Of a stretch of DNA of 64,000 bases, positions 22,848 through 37,039 are shown one piece after another. The notes beneath the pieces were generated by a model. The model was not told the origin of the DNA, made no database searches, and saw nothing but the letters and a program-made list of their open reading frames with translations. The number at the start of each line of letters is the position of its first letter. Within the stretch, counting starts at the first letter, position 1. Made by a program: the position numbers and the translations under genes. Source of the stretch: Pleodorina starrii. Its lineage: Eukaryota > Chlorophyta > Chlorophyceae > Chlamydomonadales > Volvocaceae. Where the stretch lies: NCBI GenBank assembly GCA_030267565.1, contig BRXU01000004.1:2920501-2984500 (forward strand), in the 5' to 3' direction.

Positions 22848-25800
22848 TCAGCTTTGGTTCTCTGTCATCGCCGCTCCCGACGGAGCCGCTGCCGCTGGAG
22901 GCCCCGGCAGCGCCACAGACTGCCGAGGTGACAAGCCAGGCGACGACGACGACGACGCGGCAGCAGCGGCACTGGCAGCGGCACTGGCCGCGGCAGCGGC
23001 GGCTGCTTCCTCCTCGGCGCACAAGTGCGCCAGCCAGGCCGCCATGTGGCGCAGCAGCCGCTGCTCCCGTCCCCTCGCCGTCTCCGCCAGCTCCTCCAGC
23101 AGGGCCCGCACCGCCGGGCTGCGGCGCAGGGCGTCCACCAGCACCGACCGACCCGTGGGTCGCCCCACTGCCGCCACCGCCGCCGCCGACGATGCGCCGC
23201 CCGTCGACGCAAGCAGGGCCCCAGCCTCCGCCTCCGCCTCCGCCTGTTCCTGCACTCCTTCCTCTCCTTCCACACGCGTCTTCGTTGTCTCGGTTTGACA
23301 GCCTTCCGCCCCACCTTCCGCCGCCGCTGCCGCCGCCGCTGCGGCTGCGGCGGCGACAGCCGCCGCAGCCGCCGCCGCCGTCGGCCAAGCCAGCCCCACG
23401 CTGGCCTCCAAGTCCTCCATGCCTTCCCCTAGGCCGCTGTCGCTCCGAAACACAACCGAGCCGTACTTGATCTCCTCGGGACCCGCCACCACCGGGCTCT
23501 GCGCCAGCAGCGCAGCCGCCGACGGCTCCCGGCCCAGCGCCGGGCCGCCGACACCGACGCCGCCGCTGACGCTGATGGCGCCGCCGATGACGCCAACGCT
23601 GGCGCGCGGCGACGCCGTCGCCGAACTGACGGCGCGGCGACTGCGTGGCGGCTCCGAGAGCTCCTTCTCAAGCGCGTGGGCGTCGTCCCAGAACGACGCC
23701 TCCGCCGCGTCGCTGCCGCCACCGCCAACCTCCTCCGCCAAGAGATTGCAGCACAGCCCCAGCGCCGACCCGCGGACCTCCTCGTGCGCCTCCGCCTCCG
23801 AGACCTCCGCCGCCGCGGGGCCGTCCGCGGCGGCGGCGGCGCCGGCGGCGCCGTCCGCACCGCCGCTGCCGCCGCCGGACGTGCCCGGCCGAGCCGGCGC
23901 AGCGCGCCGGCCGCTGCGATGGTGCGCCAGGGCAGCCGCCTGCGGGCTGGCGGCAGCGCCGCCGCCGCCGTTGACGCCAGTGGTGGCGGCGGGGTTGAGC
24001 AGAATTTCATCGCTCGACGGAGCCGGCAGCGTCAGCAGCCCCACCAGGCACGCCGCCAGCCCGGCGGCCTGCTCTGCTGCATCTGGGTCGCCGCCGCCGC
24101 CGGTGGCAGCGGCGCGCCCGGGGCTGGTGCCGCCGCCGCCGTCGGCGGCGGCATCAGCCTCCGCCGCCAGCAGCCGCAGCAGCTCCTCCTTGCCCTCGGG
24201 TGTCGTGGACAGATTGGCGAGCGTGCCCAGCAGCAGCACCGCCAACCGCAACAGCAGCAGCAGCGGCGTGGCGCTGACGCCGGCCCTGTGGCGGCCGCCG
24301 CCGCCGCCGCCGTCCCCGGCCTCGGCGCTGTCGGCGTCAGGCAGGGAGTCAGGCAGCTCCATTCGGCTCCGTCCGTCCAACAGCTGGTAGCAGCGCCACA
24401 GCAGGTGCAGGAGGGTGGGAAGGAAGGTCCGCTGGACGGCGGCGGCGCCGCCGCCAGCGCCATCGGTGCCGTCGGCTGCCGCCGCCGCCCCCTGCGCCGC
24501 CGCCTGCGCCTGCGGCTGCGGCGGATAGACCGCCGAATCGCTCGGGTCGGCGGTGTTCGCGCCCAGCCACTCCCCGAAGCTCTGGATCACGACGCCCTCC
24601 GTCACGTCCCGGCTGCCGCGGCCGCCGTACGACACTGTCGCCGTCGACGTCGACGACGGCGCCGCCGCCGCCGCCTGCAGCAGCGCCGTGCAAGCGGCGG
24701 CGTGGCTGGCGCTGAGGTTCTGGATCGCGCCGGCGGCGGCGGACGCCGCCGACAACGACGGCGCCAGCGCCGCCCAGCTGTCCCGCCGAGCGGCCGCCGC
24801 CTCCGCCGCAGCACCGCCGCCTCCGCCGCTGCCGCCGCCAGCGCCCCCACCTTCCCCAGGTGCCACGGCGGCGGACCCCGCCGCCGCCCCACTGCCGAAG
24901 CGCGACACTGCGCGACCCGCAGCCGCAGCCGGCGCCCCTGACAGCTCCGCGACCCCGCCGGAATGCTGCTGTTGCAGCTGCTGCTGTTGGTGCTGCTGCT
25001 GCTGCAGCTGCTGCTGTTGGTGCTGCTGCTGCTGTTGTTGTTGTAGGTGCAGCAGCTGGTGTCGTGAGCCGCCCGGCCGCGCGGCGATGCTGCTCGTTGG
25101 GGCCGCCGGGCCGCCCAGCGGCGCCACCTGGGGTGTTGCCAGAGGCACCACCAGACTGCTGATGAGCGAAGGGAGGGGCGGCGGAGCCGACACAGACGTC
25201 GCCGCCGCCGCCGCCGCCGCGGCAGCGGCGGCGGCGGCCGCCGCCGTCAGGGCCGGTCCCAGCGCCGGAACCGATGCCGAGGTCGCCAGCTGCAGCCCCG
25301 GCCCACCGCTGTCCAGCGGAGGCGCTGCGGCGGACAGCGTGGGCGGCAGTAACGGCGGTTGTTCCGGCGCCTGACGCTGCTGCTGACGCTGCTGCTGCTG
25401 TTGGTGGTGTTGCTCTTGCTGTTGCTGTCTCAGTCGTCGCTGTTGGAGGGCCAGCAGGCGGCCGCACTCGTCGAGCATGGCGGTCAGGCAGTCCAGGGTT
25501 CCGGAGCCGAGCATGCGGTCCACGGCGGCGGCGGCGGTGAGGGCGCCGGCGGTGTCGGGGGGGAGGTCGGGCGAAGGCGGCGGCGGGGGGCCGTTGGCGA
25601 TGTTGCCGAGCGCCACGGCGCAGTAGGCACGAACCTGGTTGGGGTGAGCGTGGGGGTAGGACGGTGAGGGGACGGGGACGGCGGGGGGCAGTGGTGGGAA
25701 ACACGAACAGCGGGGCAGATGGAATGGAGGCGGCATCGGGGTCTGGTGGGGTACCGACCGCGGAGCCCCTCCGTGACCCTGCCCACCAGCCCACCAGCCC

Positions 25801-28800
25801 ACCACCTCACCTGCATCTCTCGAGACCGCAGCGCTGCCACCAGCGCCTCCACCAGTCCCGACCCACGGGTCATTGCAGCGCACGCCTGCCAGCCTCCCGA
25901 CGAGCTGAGGGTGCTCAGCAGCATCGCCGCAACGCCGCACACGTCCCCCTGGAAGCTGCCCAGCAGGCGGGACTGAGGGCTCGAGGGGGGGGGCGGGGGC
26001 GGGGACAAGTCCACAGCAGGCAGGGGACCAGATCGTGGGGGCACGTGCGGTGTGGCGGGGCGGGGCGGGGCGAGGGTGGGTCCGGTCATCAGAGGTGTGA
26101 GGAGGGGGGGGCCACGGCGCCAGGAAGTGCTACGGTATTACTGTCGCGAGACGCGTCGTTTCCACCCGACCCGACCCAACCCAACCCAGCCCAGCCCACT
26201 CCAATCCTCCCGAGTCCCGACCGTCCCAGACACCCACCGACCCCCCAGACGCACCGCAGTGTCAATGATGCCGGGCAGCTGCAGCAGGGCAGCCGCACCC
26301 CCGGCCTCCCCCGCCAGATGGGCCAGCGCGCCAACCGCCTGAGAGGGGGGAAGATGACAAGTGGGGAAATGGGAGAAGGATGAAGAGAAGCAACCGGGGC
26401 GACCGGCGGAGGGAAAGGCCGCCAGCACCACACAGGGAAGGCATGTCTGTCGCAAGGCAAGACATGGAAAACCCCTAAGTGCATGCCGAGGATGCCGCAC
26501 CCGTACCCTGCTGCAGTTCCAGCAGCAGCAAAACAGCAGGCGCAGCAGCTTGCACCGCGGTCACCTTCCCGCGGTCACGCCCCCCCCAATGGCCTGGACT
26601 ACCGTCATGGCACCCACCTGCAATCCCAGTGTCAGCCGCAGGTCCCCCCCGGCGCCCACCATGGCCAGGGTCGCGGCACGAGCCTGAGGGTGCAGGTGCC
26701 GGCGAATAAGGAGGTGCATGTGTGTGTGTGTGAACATGTGAAGTGTGTTATGTGATGCAGGTGTGAATTCATGTGAACAAATGTGGTGCGACAGGCGCGG
26801 CGCTACATGTACAGATATGGTGCTACGGCCTTGGTGCTAAGGGCTTGCTGTTCTGCTACAGGCATGCCTAGTGCTACAGGCTTCGTGCTACGGGCATGGG
26901 GCTACGGGCTTGGTGACTGTTTCTTCCTCTCACTGCACCCCGCTGTCCCTGCTCTACCCACTAGCCCAACCACGGCCCCGCACAGCACACCACACCACAG
27001 CACACACACCCTACCTGCTCCTGCGGATCCACGTCCTTGGTGCGCTGCCGCCCAGCCATACCACCACCACCACCACCTCCGCCCCCAGCACCCCCGCCCG
27101 CCTGCACCGCCGCCCCCTGCCCGAGATACCTCTCCGCCTGGCCCGGCACACCCCCTCGCCCGCGGCCTCCAAACCCACCGCCCACCCCCGCCATCATCAT
27201 CACACCGCCCGGCCCTCCCACCCCCTGCTGCCCCTGCTGCTGCTGGCTGCCACCACCACCACCACCACCACCACCACCACCACTGGCGGCGGCCGCTGCT
27301 CCGTTGGTGGGCAGTGCCAGGGTAGCCAGGTCCAGCAGTGCGGCGGGGAGGCCGTTGTCGGGGGACAGCAGCTCCGACATCTCCGATGCGGGGATGCCGC
27401 CCTGGGGGGGGGGGGGGTAGGGGGGTGCAGCGGAGGGACGGAGGCGGCGTTAGCGAAGGGAGCTAGGGCCAAGCATGGACGCAGGCGCCCCCTCATGCCG
27501 GCACAACAACATCCCCACCCGGCAGCAGCAGCCACAGCCAAACTGCCGAACCCTAGGGAGGCGGCCGTGGGCCTCCACAAAGCGTCGATGCACCCCCTTA
27601 TTGTCCCGAAGCTCGCCGCCGTCCCATCTTGGGACCCACTGAGCACGCACTGCCACCTTCCCCCTCCCAAATACCCACCCCGGCCCACCGACCTGCACCG
27701 CCAGCTGGCCCAGAGTGGCGGCCGCGAACACGCGCGCGGGCGCATAGCGGGCCCGGGTGCCTCCCCGGGTGCCCCTCCGCACCAGCAGCAGCAGCACCCG
27801 GTGAGCCGCGGTGTCGGAGCGGATCTGGGGCCAAGCGGCGGTGTGAACAGCGGACCTAAGGCTAAACAGTTTTAGGCTTTGTTGACAGAGCTTAGGGTTG
27901 TAGTCCTGAATTGGGGCTGCAATCACAGGTGCTGTGTGTTCACTGGCTAAGCTCTGAGTGTGACGGCGGGTTTGGGGCGGTTCAGGGTTGCAGGGCTGGC
28001 CCGTCACGGCCGTGTGTTTGCCCACCCCACCCCACCCCCTTCCGCCCCACCCCTTCCACATCATGCTTCACCGCACCCTAGCCGCTCGCACGCCGTCCCC
28101 GCCCTGCAGCCCCAATGCCAGCCACGCAAATTTTCTCGGCCGGCAGTGTACGGCACACTCGTGCAACGTACGACATACCTGCTGCGCCCAAGCCCTGCAC
28201 AATGGGTTTGAGACCAGGGCCCACACCGCCGCCGCCGCGTGGCCTGCTGACACGTCCAACACCCCCGGCGGCGCGCCGCTGCCCGGCATGGAGCCGCCAC
28301 CCTGGCCGTACGGCAGCGGCTGTAGCGTCGGCAGGACGAGCAGCTTCACGAGGCTCTTGCAGCTGCCGGCAGCGTATTCGGGGAAGCGGCCTGAAGCGGG
28401 GTTGAAGAAATCCAGGATAGGTGGGTGGGTGGGTCGACGGACGTTTCAGTGTGACCCGTGGGTCGGCGGGTCGGCGCGGTGTGGCGCAGGGCGGCCCGAT
28501 TTTAAGAGCTCCATCTGCGAGCCGCGCTCCCTCTGGCTAGTTGGTCGCTGCTTCCGTGGAGGACGCAGAGCCGTGTCCCGTGTGGACTGGAGGACTCCGA
28601 GGTCCTCCAGTCAAGAAGTGTGCCCCCTCCCCTCCGTGACCCGCCCCCGCCCCTCGGACCCCGCCGCCGCGGCCGGGGCCTCCTCACTCACCCACGACTC
28701 CCAGCACTGCGAGCTGCCCCACCACACCCGCCGCCGCCCCCGCCACGTCCGCGCCCATTCCCGCGTTGCCCGGGTCCACTGCGGGTGGGAGGGAGGGAGA

Positions 28801-31800
28801 CAGGGAGTGAAAAGAGGGAGTGAGGGAAAGAAGGGAGGCACGAATAGGAGCGTTTGGAGCGTGGCATTAGGGGTGGGTAGAGGCTGCTTAGCCCACCCAG
28901 CCACCCACCCACCCATCCAGCCACCCAGCCACCCATCCAGCCCTTCAAGCCCACCCACCCAGCCACTCACCCGCCACCTCCTCAGCGCTTGTGAAGTCCC
29001 CCCAGGCCATCAGGTCCATCACGTGATCCACCAGACGAGCCAACCGGGCGGGGGAGCCGGGGGCGCCGGGGGCGGGCGCGGGAGGGGCCAGCGGGCCAGT
29101 GGGGCCGGCACCGGCGGCCGCCGCGGCGGCTGCCGACGACTTGGCGGGGCGGCCCTGAGGCAGACAAGCAGACAGACAGACAGGTAGGTAAGAGTAGGTA
29201 AGAGTAGGTAAGAGTAGGTAAGAGTAGGTAAGAGTAGGTAGAGGAGGTAGAGGAGGTAGAGTAGGTAGAGGCCCCCCGCTGCCCACCTGCAGGCTGTGCA
29301 GCGCCCTGGGTCCCACCGCCACCAGCAGCTGCTTGAGCGCCTCCAGCACCGCCACCGCCGCCATGCGCTGACGGCGGGGGCGCAGGGGAGCCAGGGGGTC
29401 CTGCTGCGCGGCGTGGAGGGAGGGGCCGGGCAGCGCCAGCACCAGAGCCACCAGTGTGGCCATGGCGTCATGGAGCGTCAGGCTGGTCTGCGGGAGGGAG
29501 AGGGGAGAGGGGGTGAGGGGCAGGGTGGGGCAGGGAGGGAAGGAGATGGAGGTCGGAGGTGGCGGGGGACGCGCGGCTGGGGGGTGTGGGGGCGGTCAGA
29601 GGAAAGAAGGCAAGGTGGGATGCGATCAAATGGGAGAAAGGAGGGTGGAGGCAAGAAAGTGGGGAGGGGCATTGAAGAGCAGCCGAGGGGCCTGACGTTC
29701 CCCACACGCGCGTGTTATTGTGTGTGCGTGTTCGTGTTCGTGTGTGCGTGGGGGGAGGGGGTGACCGAGGTTATCCAGAGAGGACGAGAAGCACCTGGGA
29801 GACGACCGCACCGGATACCGCATACATACAACCAGGTGTCGGGTGCCGAATCCGGGTGCCGGTCTGGTGCCGGAGCCTTCGCAACACGCGACGCGACAAC
29901 ATGGAGGGCCTCACCGCCGCAGGGCCCCCGAGAAACCCCTCCCCTTCCCTGCATAACCACACACACCCCTCGGAAGCCTCCCTCTCTCCCTCTCTCCCTT
30001 CCTCCCTCCCCTCCCTCCCTCCCCCCGCCCTCCCCACGCCCTCCTCACCTTGGCCAGCACGGGGTGGCTCATGGCATTGGCCAGCACCACACACACGAAC
30101 AGCCGCATCCGGCTGTGCACTCGCCGGCTCAGCAGCCACTCGCCGCCCGCCCCCGCCCCCGGCCCCCCTCCGCCGGTGGTGGCCTGCACCACCAGACTGC
30201 GCGCCAGGGCCCACAGCGGCGGCAGCAGCAGCTCCTGTTCCGCCACCATCGCCTCCAGACCGCAGCGGTCGGCCGACAGATTGGCCAGCGCCGCGGCGGC
30301 GGTCAGCTGCAGGCAGGGCAGACAGACAAGCAGACACAAAAGCAGGCAAGGAGCAGCGGAGGTCGTGAGTTCGAAGCCCGGTTCCGGCAGGTGGAGGAGG
30401 ACCACAGCAGCCGGGGTGTGAAGGGGCAGGGGAACGGAGCGGGCGCGGGTGCGTTACGTCCTATGCACCCCACACCACCATACAGACGCACGCACAGTCG
30501 CACCCGCACCCGGCGGAGCAGTCGTCAGTCCGTCAGTCAGCCGCCTCATGCGCACCTGCACCGCCAGCAGCCGAGCGGCCGCCTCCGGGCCCCCACCAGC
30601 GACAGCGGCAGCGGCAGTCACCCCCAGCGGCGGCAGAGCCTGACAGCCAGAGGGGGCCTCACCGCCGCCGCCGCCTCCGGCTCCTCCTGCGCCTGGCCCT
30701 GTCCCGACTGACTGCGAGGTGGGCGCCGTGAGTGCTCTCACCAGGCAGGGCACAGTGGCTGGGTCGGAGGCCAGCTCTTGACGGCCCCGCTCGCTGCCAG
30801 CCAGGTTGCGGACGGCGGCTGGGCGGAAGAGGAATTGGGGGAAGGGCGGGGCGGGGCGGGGTGGAAGGGCGGGAACGGCGCGGCAGCAGGTATACCGTAT
30901 TTTGGCTGGGTGTTGGGAACTGGCGTTGGTGTGATTGGAGGATGCGGGAGGCCGATCAGCCAGCCAGCCACAAAGCGTCTGAAGTACCCGGCATACCGGG
31001 CGAGCGGCGCAGAGCGGCCCCGCAGCCGGAGCCAGTCAACCCTTGAGCTCCGCCCGCCCCTATTGCAGCCCTCAGCGTACTCACCCCTCCACGCACCCAT
31101 CCACCCACCCACCCATCCACTCGCCTGCCCCTTCCTTCTACCGGCCTCTTCCGTCGCGACGCGCTGCCGACCCCCCCCCCCACCATCCCCCCCCCCCCAC
31201 CATCCCCCCCCCACACGGCATCCGCGCACCTGTGCGCGCCCAGCCTCCCTGAACCCTCCTGCGCTGGGTCCAAGATCCCACCCAACCCGCCCCCCCCCGC
31301 CCCCTCCCCGTTGCGCCACCTCCGCCCACCTCCCACCCACCCACCCAGCAGCGCCTCCGTGTACGGCCCCCCGGGGTCCAGCCTGCTCTCCCTCAGCTGC
31401 CGTACCAGCTCCCGCCCCACCCCACGGACGCCCGAGATGACGGCGGCGGTGGCGTTGTGCCCGGCCAGGTTGCCCACCAGACCAGCGGCGTAGACCTGGA
31501 TGTCCAGCGGCCGCATCTGAGGGTGAGCGGGAACCAGCGGAGAGGCGGGGAGGGGCAGGCGAGGGAGGACGGACGTCAGGTCACGTCAGCCCCGCACTCC
31601 CTCTACTACCTACTCGTCGTCGTCGTCGTCGCCCTGTTGCACCCCTGTTTGCACCTCACCTCACCTCGGCTGCATGGGCACACAGCAGCGGCAGGTGGCG
31701 ACCACAGTGGCGACCACAGCGGCAACCCACGACCCAGGATACGGTCCGCGCCCGTATCCCGCCACACCCCAGTCCCGGCTGCCCGCACCCGCACCCGGCA

Positions 31801-34800
31801 AGGCAGCCCGGGGGGGGGGGGGGGCGGGCAGCCCGCAGAGCTGTCTCACCTTGAGCGCTGCCAGCAGCGCCGGCTGCAGCGCCTTGAGGCTGGCGAAGCG
31901 CGCCGCCACCGCCGCACTGCGAGACAGCGCCGCCACCGCCGCCACGCTCCACAGCAGCTGATGCGCCGCGCTCTCCAGCAGCGCCACGTCGGGCAGCTCG
32001 CCGCTGCTGTTCTGCAGGAAAGCCGAGCCGCCAAAGATGCCACCGCCGCCGCCGCCGCCGCCGGCGCCCGCCTTGGGTGAGGAGCCCTGCCCACCGCCGC
32101 CGTGCGCGGCGCTGGCGTTGGCGGTTCCGGAGCTTCCGGCGCTCTGGCGCACGCACCTCGCCATGAGGTCCGCCGCCGCCGCCATGACGTCCAGCAGCGC
32201 TGCCGCCAGTCCCTCCACCGCCGCCAGGGAGGAGGCGGCGCCGGCGTCGAGCCGCTGGACCAGGGCCGCCAGCACACCCACCGCCTGGAGAAGAATGGCA
32301 AGGAATGAGGCGCAGAATGGAGGCGGAGACGCGCCTGTCCGTACAGTACCGTAACGTATCGCTCCCAACGCTGGTTTCCCAGACGACAGCCCAAACTCGG
32401 GTCTGAAACAGGGACCCCCGATCCCGGCGTGGCATCGGTGGATGAGGGAACCTTCCAGCAGCGGACCTTCCGCCGGGGAGTGGTCACGCGGGTCAGCTGG
32501 TCACGCGGGTCACGAGCAAGACAGGGCACGCGGACATGTGGCCGCCGCCTTACCTATCTCAGCCTCCTCCTCCACCTCACCTGCGCGCGCACGGCTGTGT
32601 CCGGCGACGTCTGCCCCGGCACCTGCGCCCCACCTCCACCGCCGCCTCCACCGCCTCCTCGCAGCACCGCCACCAGGCTGCGCGGCACGGGCGAGGCGCC
32701 CACCGCCGCTGCGCCCCCGGGTGAGCCCACCAGCGCCCACAGCGCCTCCAGACCCAGCGCCACCCCCTGAGGGCCGCGACCGCCCTCCCGGAGCAGAGAG
32801 TCCAGCGCACTGAGGAGGGGAGGTGGGAGGTGGGGGCGTGAGGGGAGGGTGGGGGGAGACAAACACGGTATAAAGAGGGGCGGGGGGGGGGTTGAGGAGG
32901 GAGGGTGCAAGGCGGGGAGGGGCGGGGAGGGGTCGGTGAGGCTTAGGGTTGTCCGCTGAGGGGTTGCGGTTGCGGCTTGCGGGGGCTGGAGCCACCCAAG
33001 CCAGCCAGCCACCCGCCCAGCCAGCCACCCAGTCAGGCATGTGCTCGTCCTCTCCGTCCCACCTGAGCAGTCCGCCGCTGCCCGAGCCGGGTGGTGGCAG
33101 CAGCGACCTGGAGCCGTGGGGGGCCAGCGCCACCACCAGCTGCGCCGCCAGCACCCGCACATCTGCGCTGAGGCCGCCACTGCCCCCCAGCAGGGAGGTG
33201 CTGCTGGCCTGCGAGGCCGACAGCAGGGAGGCGCCTGCCGGGAGGGGCGAAGGGGGGGCGAAGGGAGGGAGGGCACGCTTCTGTCTCCGGGTCGGGTCGG
33301 GTGTAGCCCTCGCTCTTTCGCTCATCTTCACGACGCATAGGAAAAGGGAGGAGGACCTGGGCCCCCCCACCCGGGCCCGGAGGGCAAAAGAACCGGCGCT
33401 GACAGTCCCATGGAGTCCCATTAGAGTACCGGTAAAGGCCAGAGGCCGGGTTGGGGAGGGGCCGTGTCCGTAGGTGGGGAATGGGCGGATGCAAGGAACA
33501 CGGGGGGGGGGTCCGGGAGTCGTCTCAACTGTCGCCGTTGCAGATGGCAGGACAGGGCAACGCTTGCGCGCCCGGGGACCCGCGCCCCCCTCTGCCCCTC
33601 TATCCCACACCCCACCCCCATGCGGCAACTGCACACGCACCTGGCGCCCCCGGCCCGCCCCCGCTGCCCTCCCCCGGCCCCCGGCTCGCGTCTGAGCCCC
33701 TCCGCAGCTCCCCGGAGTGGCCCGATGGCTGCTGACCACCACCACCACCACCGCCGTGCTGTTGTCGGTGCGGCTGTTGCTGCTGCTGCCGCCCTACGCC
33801 GCTGTGCGGCTGCTGCTGCGGCGGCGGCGGCGACCCCTGCTGCTGCTGCTGCGGTGCCGCCTGTTGCGTCCCGCCGGATGGCCGCTGCTGCCCCGGTTGT
33901 GGCTGCGGCTGCAACTGAGGAAGTTGCTGGTGCTGCTGCTGCTGCGCCTCCAGGAGCGCCTTCAGGGTCACCACCGCATCCTCCTCCAGCAGCGCGTCCA
34001 GAGCCTCGGCCAGGCGGGGGTGGTTGGCCAGGCGGGCCTGAGGAGGGAAGAAGCAGCAGCAGCCGCAGCAGGAGTTGAGGAGGGGGTTGAGGAGGGGGTT
34101 GAGGAGGGGGTTGAGGAGGGGGTTGAGGAGGGGGTTGAGGAACGGGCGGCAACAAGAGGCGGTGGCCCCCGGGGGTATGACGCGGCGGAGAGGGCGAAAA
34201 CGGCCAGCAAGGCCACGTTGGAAGAATGCTGGCGCCGCTTCGTCCGTTGGACAGCACCGTCGTGATATGGGCCCCTCGCGACATGGGCCCCGTTTTGGCG
34301 GAGGCTCCCGGCTTTGGGCAGGCCTGTCTGGCAGGTGTGTGTGTGTGTCAGCCGGCGCCTTCCTGGTGGGACCAGCGCAGTGCACGCAAGAGCCGAGGCC
34401 GCCCCGAAACCATCAAGCAAGGGTTGCACACACACACACACACACACACACACAGGCAGCAGGGCAGCACAGGCAGGCGACCGCAGGGTCAGCCCCATGC
34501 AGCCATGTCAGCGCCTCACCGGCCTCCCAGGGCAGCTCATGTGGGGCGCGGCGCGAGACGGCGGATGCGGGCTGCTGCCGCTCACCCTGCACACCCGCGC
34601 ACGGGAGGCGGTGAAGGCGGCCAAGCTCGCCCGGACCGCCAGCCAGCCAGCAGACAACGCCCACTCGTCGGTACGAACGTTCGCCCAGCTGCTCCGTGGC
34701 TACCACCCGCTGCTGAGCCCCGGATCCGTGCTCACCACGGGTGTGGCGCAGGGAGGGATGCCCCACCCAGGAACAGACCCCCTGCCCGCAGACGTCACGA

Positions 34801-36989
34801 CACTCCTCGTCGCCCTCAGCTACCTCCCCCCCGTGCAAGATGTTGACACGACGCCGCTGCCGGCCGCCGGGGACTGGTGCCTTAATATCCCGCTTTGGGG
34901 CAACCCCCTTTTGCCGAACGGTGCGCAACCGACCAGCGGGGCAGCGGAAGCGGGGGATGCAGCGGACGCGCAGGCGGCAGATCCAGACTTCGCGCCTGAG
35001 GAGGAGGACAGGGACATGGCTCCCAACCCGCTTCCTAGGCCAGGACTAGAGAGCCGCCACAGGCGTCTGGCGGCATGCAGGGCGTTGCGCACGGTGGGTG
35101 ACCTGATGAGGGTGACGCAGGCCGCCGCATCCGCCCCGCGAGCAGCTGGCGAGTGGGAGGCCTGGGTAACAGCCAACCTTGACCCCAGCGACCCGACAGG
35201 CTTCAGGCGGACGACGACCATCGACGCCATCAACCGCCTCACGGCGGATATTAGCCCGGAATGGCGTGCAGCAGCAGCGACGGTGCTGGCGCACCCGGAA
35301 CGCGCGGCAGGGCTGGATACGGAGGAGACGATACGAGCTCGGTTCGTGGGGCGGGTGGGCTGGCGGTTTGGGGGGTCACTCAGCATCAAGCTGCGCGACC
35401 TCTCCGTCCGCCAAGCCACCCAAATGCAGATGCAGCCGGTAACGGAGCGCCGGGCCCGCCTGCACGCAGCCTACGAGCGGGAAGCCCGGGAGCAGCCCGC
35501 AGCGGCGGCAGCAGCAGCAGGAGCCCACCCACCGGGACATCAGCCAGCCGCCGCCGAAGTGGCGCCAGCAGCAAGTGTACTGGCAATGCTCCGGCGAATG
35601 TGGCCCATCAAATGGGAGCGCGAACACTTTGAGACGCTCTGGCGGCTGGCACAGGACGGCGTGCCGCTTCCCGGCAACAGCCACATCAGGGGAGCAGCAC
35701 CAGAACAATGCAAGTGCGGCGCGTACGGGGGAGCCGGCCCACACGCATGCTCGCCGCGTGCACACCACTTCTGGGAGTGCCCGGTGGCGCAAGCGGTGGT
35801 GCAGCAGATCGCCGCCCACGTGCCCGGGCCCATCACCCGGGCCAACGTGTGGCTGGCGGAGCCACCGCCAGGCGTGCAGCAGTGCGTGTGGGACGTGATC
35901 TGCCTGGCGGCACTCACGGCCATGGAACGGGCGCGCGTGGGGCTGTGGGCAGTCAGGAACTCACCCACCGCCCCGGACGCCCCAGACCCAGTCGAGGTGG
36001 CCAAGGCGCGCGCAGCACTAGATTTTTGGCAGCGTGTGCGGGGGTTTGCGGAGCTAGACGTGCCAAGGCGGGGATGGGAGGGGGTAGGGCCTGACCACCC
36101 CATCCTGGCGGTGGTCAACGGCCACATTCAGTGTGTGCAGCACGCAGGGATGGGTATGGAGGGAGAGGGAGGGGTCGTGGAGTGAGGGGATGAAGGGGCT
36201 TTAGGGGTGAGGGAGGGAACTTAGGGCGTCGAGGCAGGGAGGCGTGAGAGGAGGGGATGAGGGGGGGTTCCTTTGGGTCCGAGAGGACTTAGGGTGCAGA
36301 GACCGCCGCGGGCTGCCTTTTGTAGGCGAGGGAGGCTTTAGGGAGCGGGTATAGCGAGAGTGAGGCGAGTTGGCGAGGTGCCGCCTAGTGCGAACTATAG
36401 CCCCGTCACCTAGCCCGCTGCCGCAAGGCCCGCGCCCGACCTCCTGCCGCCTCGAGGCCAAGCGGAGCTCTGGAGCTCGGCCTCTAGGGGCCACCCCCCG
36501 GCCTCTCCGGGGCCGTCGTAGTAGGAGTAGTAGCAGGGGTAGGACGCGCGCTGTCTTGGGTTCTCCTTTGGTGCTGACCGCCCACGAGCCGGACCAAGCT
36601 CGGGGCAGGTTCTCAGCGCTTGGTTTTCGCGCCTAGAGGAGCACCGCCAGCCGGTAGCAGGCCGGCCGGGCGCCCCGGCGCTGCAAGGACTTCAGGGCGG
36701 GCAGGACAGCGCGGGCGCCGCGTAGCGCGCCGGCGCGACTGCTGTTTGTGCGGACGAAGGGCCCAGCTGCCGTATATGGCAGGCTGTGAGCTCAAGCCTT
36801 TGGGGAGCCGCTGCGCCGTACACCCGTATATGGGGTGTACGACGCAGCCAGCTCCGCGTCGAGCAGGAGGGGGTAGCGGCCCCTCACGCCCTTCTCCCAC
36901 CGCAAGGGGGAGAGTGCTTAGGCGGTCTTTCCGTCGGGGCTGGGTTAGCAGCCCCTGGCCAGCGTCAGGGCCCGGTCAGATACTGTAAC

Positions 36990-37039
<50 letters not shown>

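Noticed and set aside
23676..24941. A 421-codon plus-strand frame opposite the giant gene's last exon
   Set aside because: It is Arg/Ala/Gly low complexity produced by reading GC-rich codons on the wrong strand. The minus frame shows ARM-like helices and phase-consistent splicing.
29183..29270. CRISPR-like array
   Set aside because: Direct 10-bp tandem repeats with no spacers, in an intron of a eukaryotic gene.
34314..34455. Start of the LINE protein at the first ATG of the open frame
   Set aside because: This part reads through a CA repeat (THTHTHTH) and upstream intron sequence; the retrotransposon-like sequence begins only after it.
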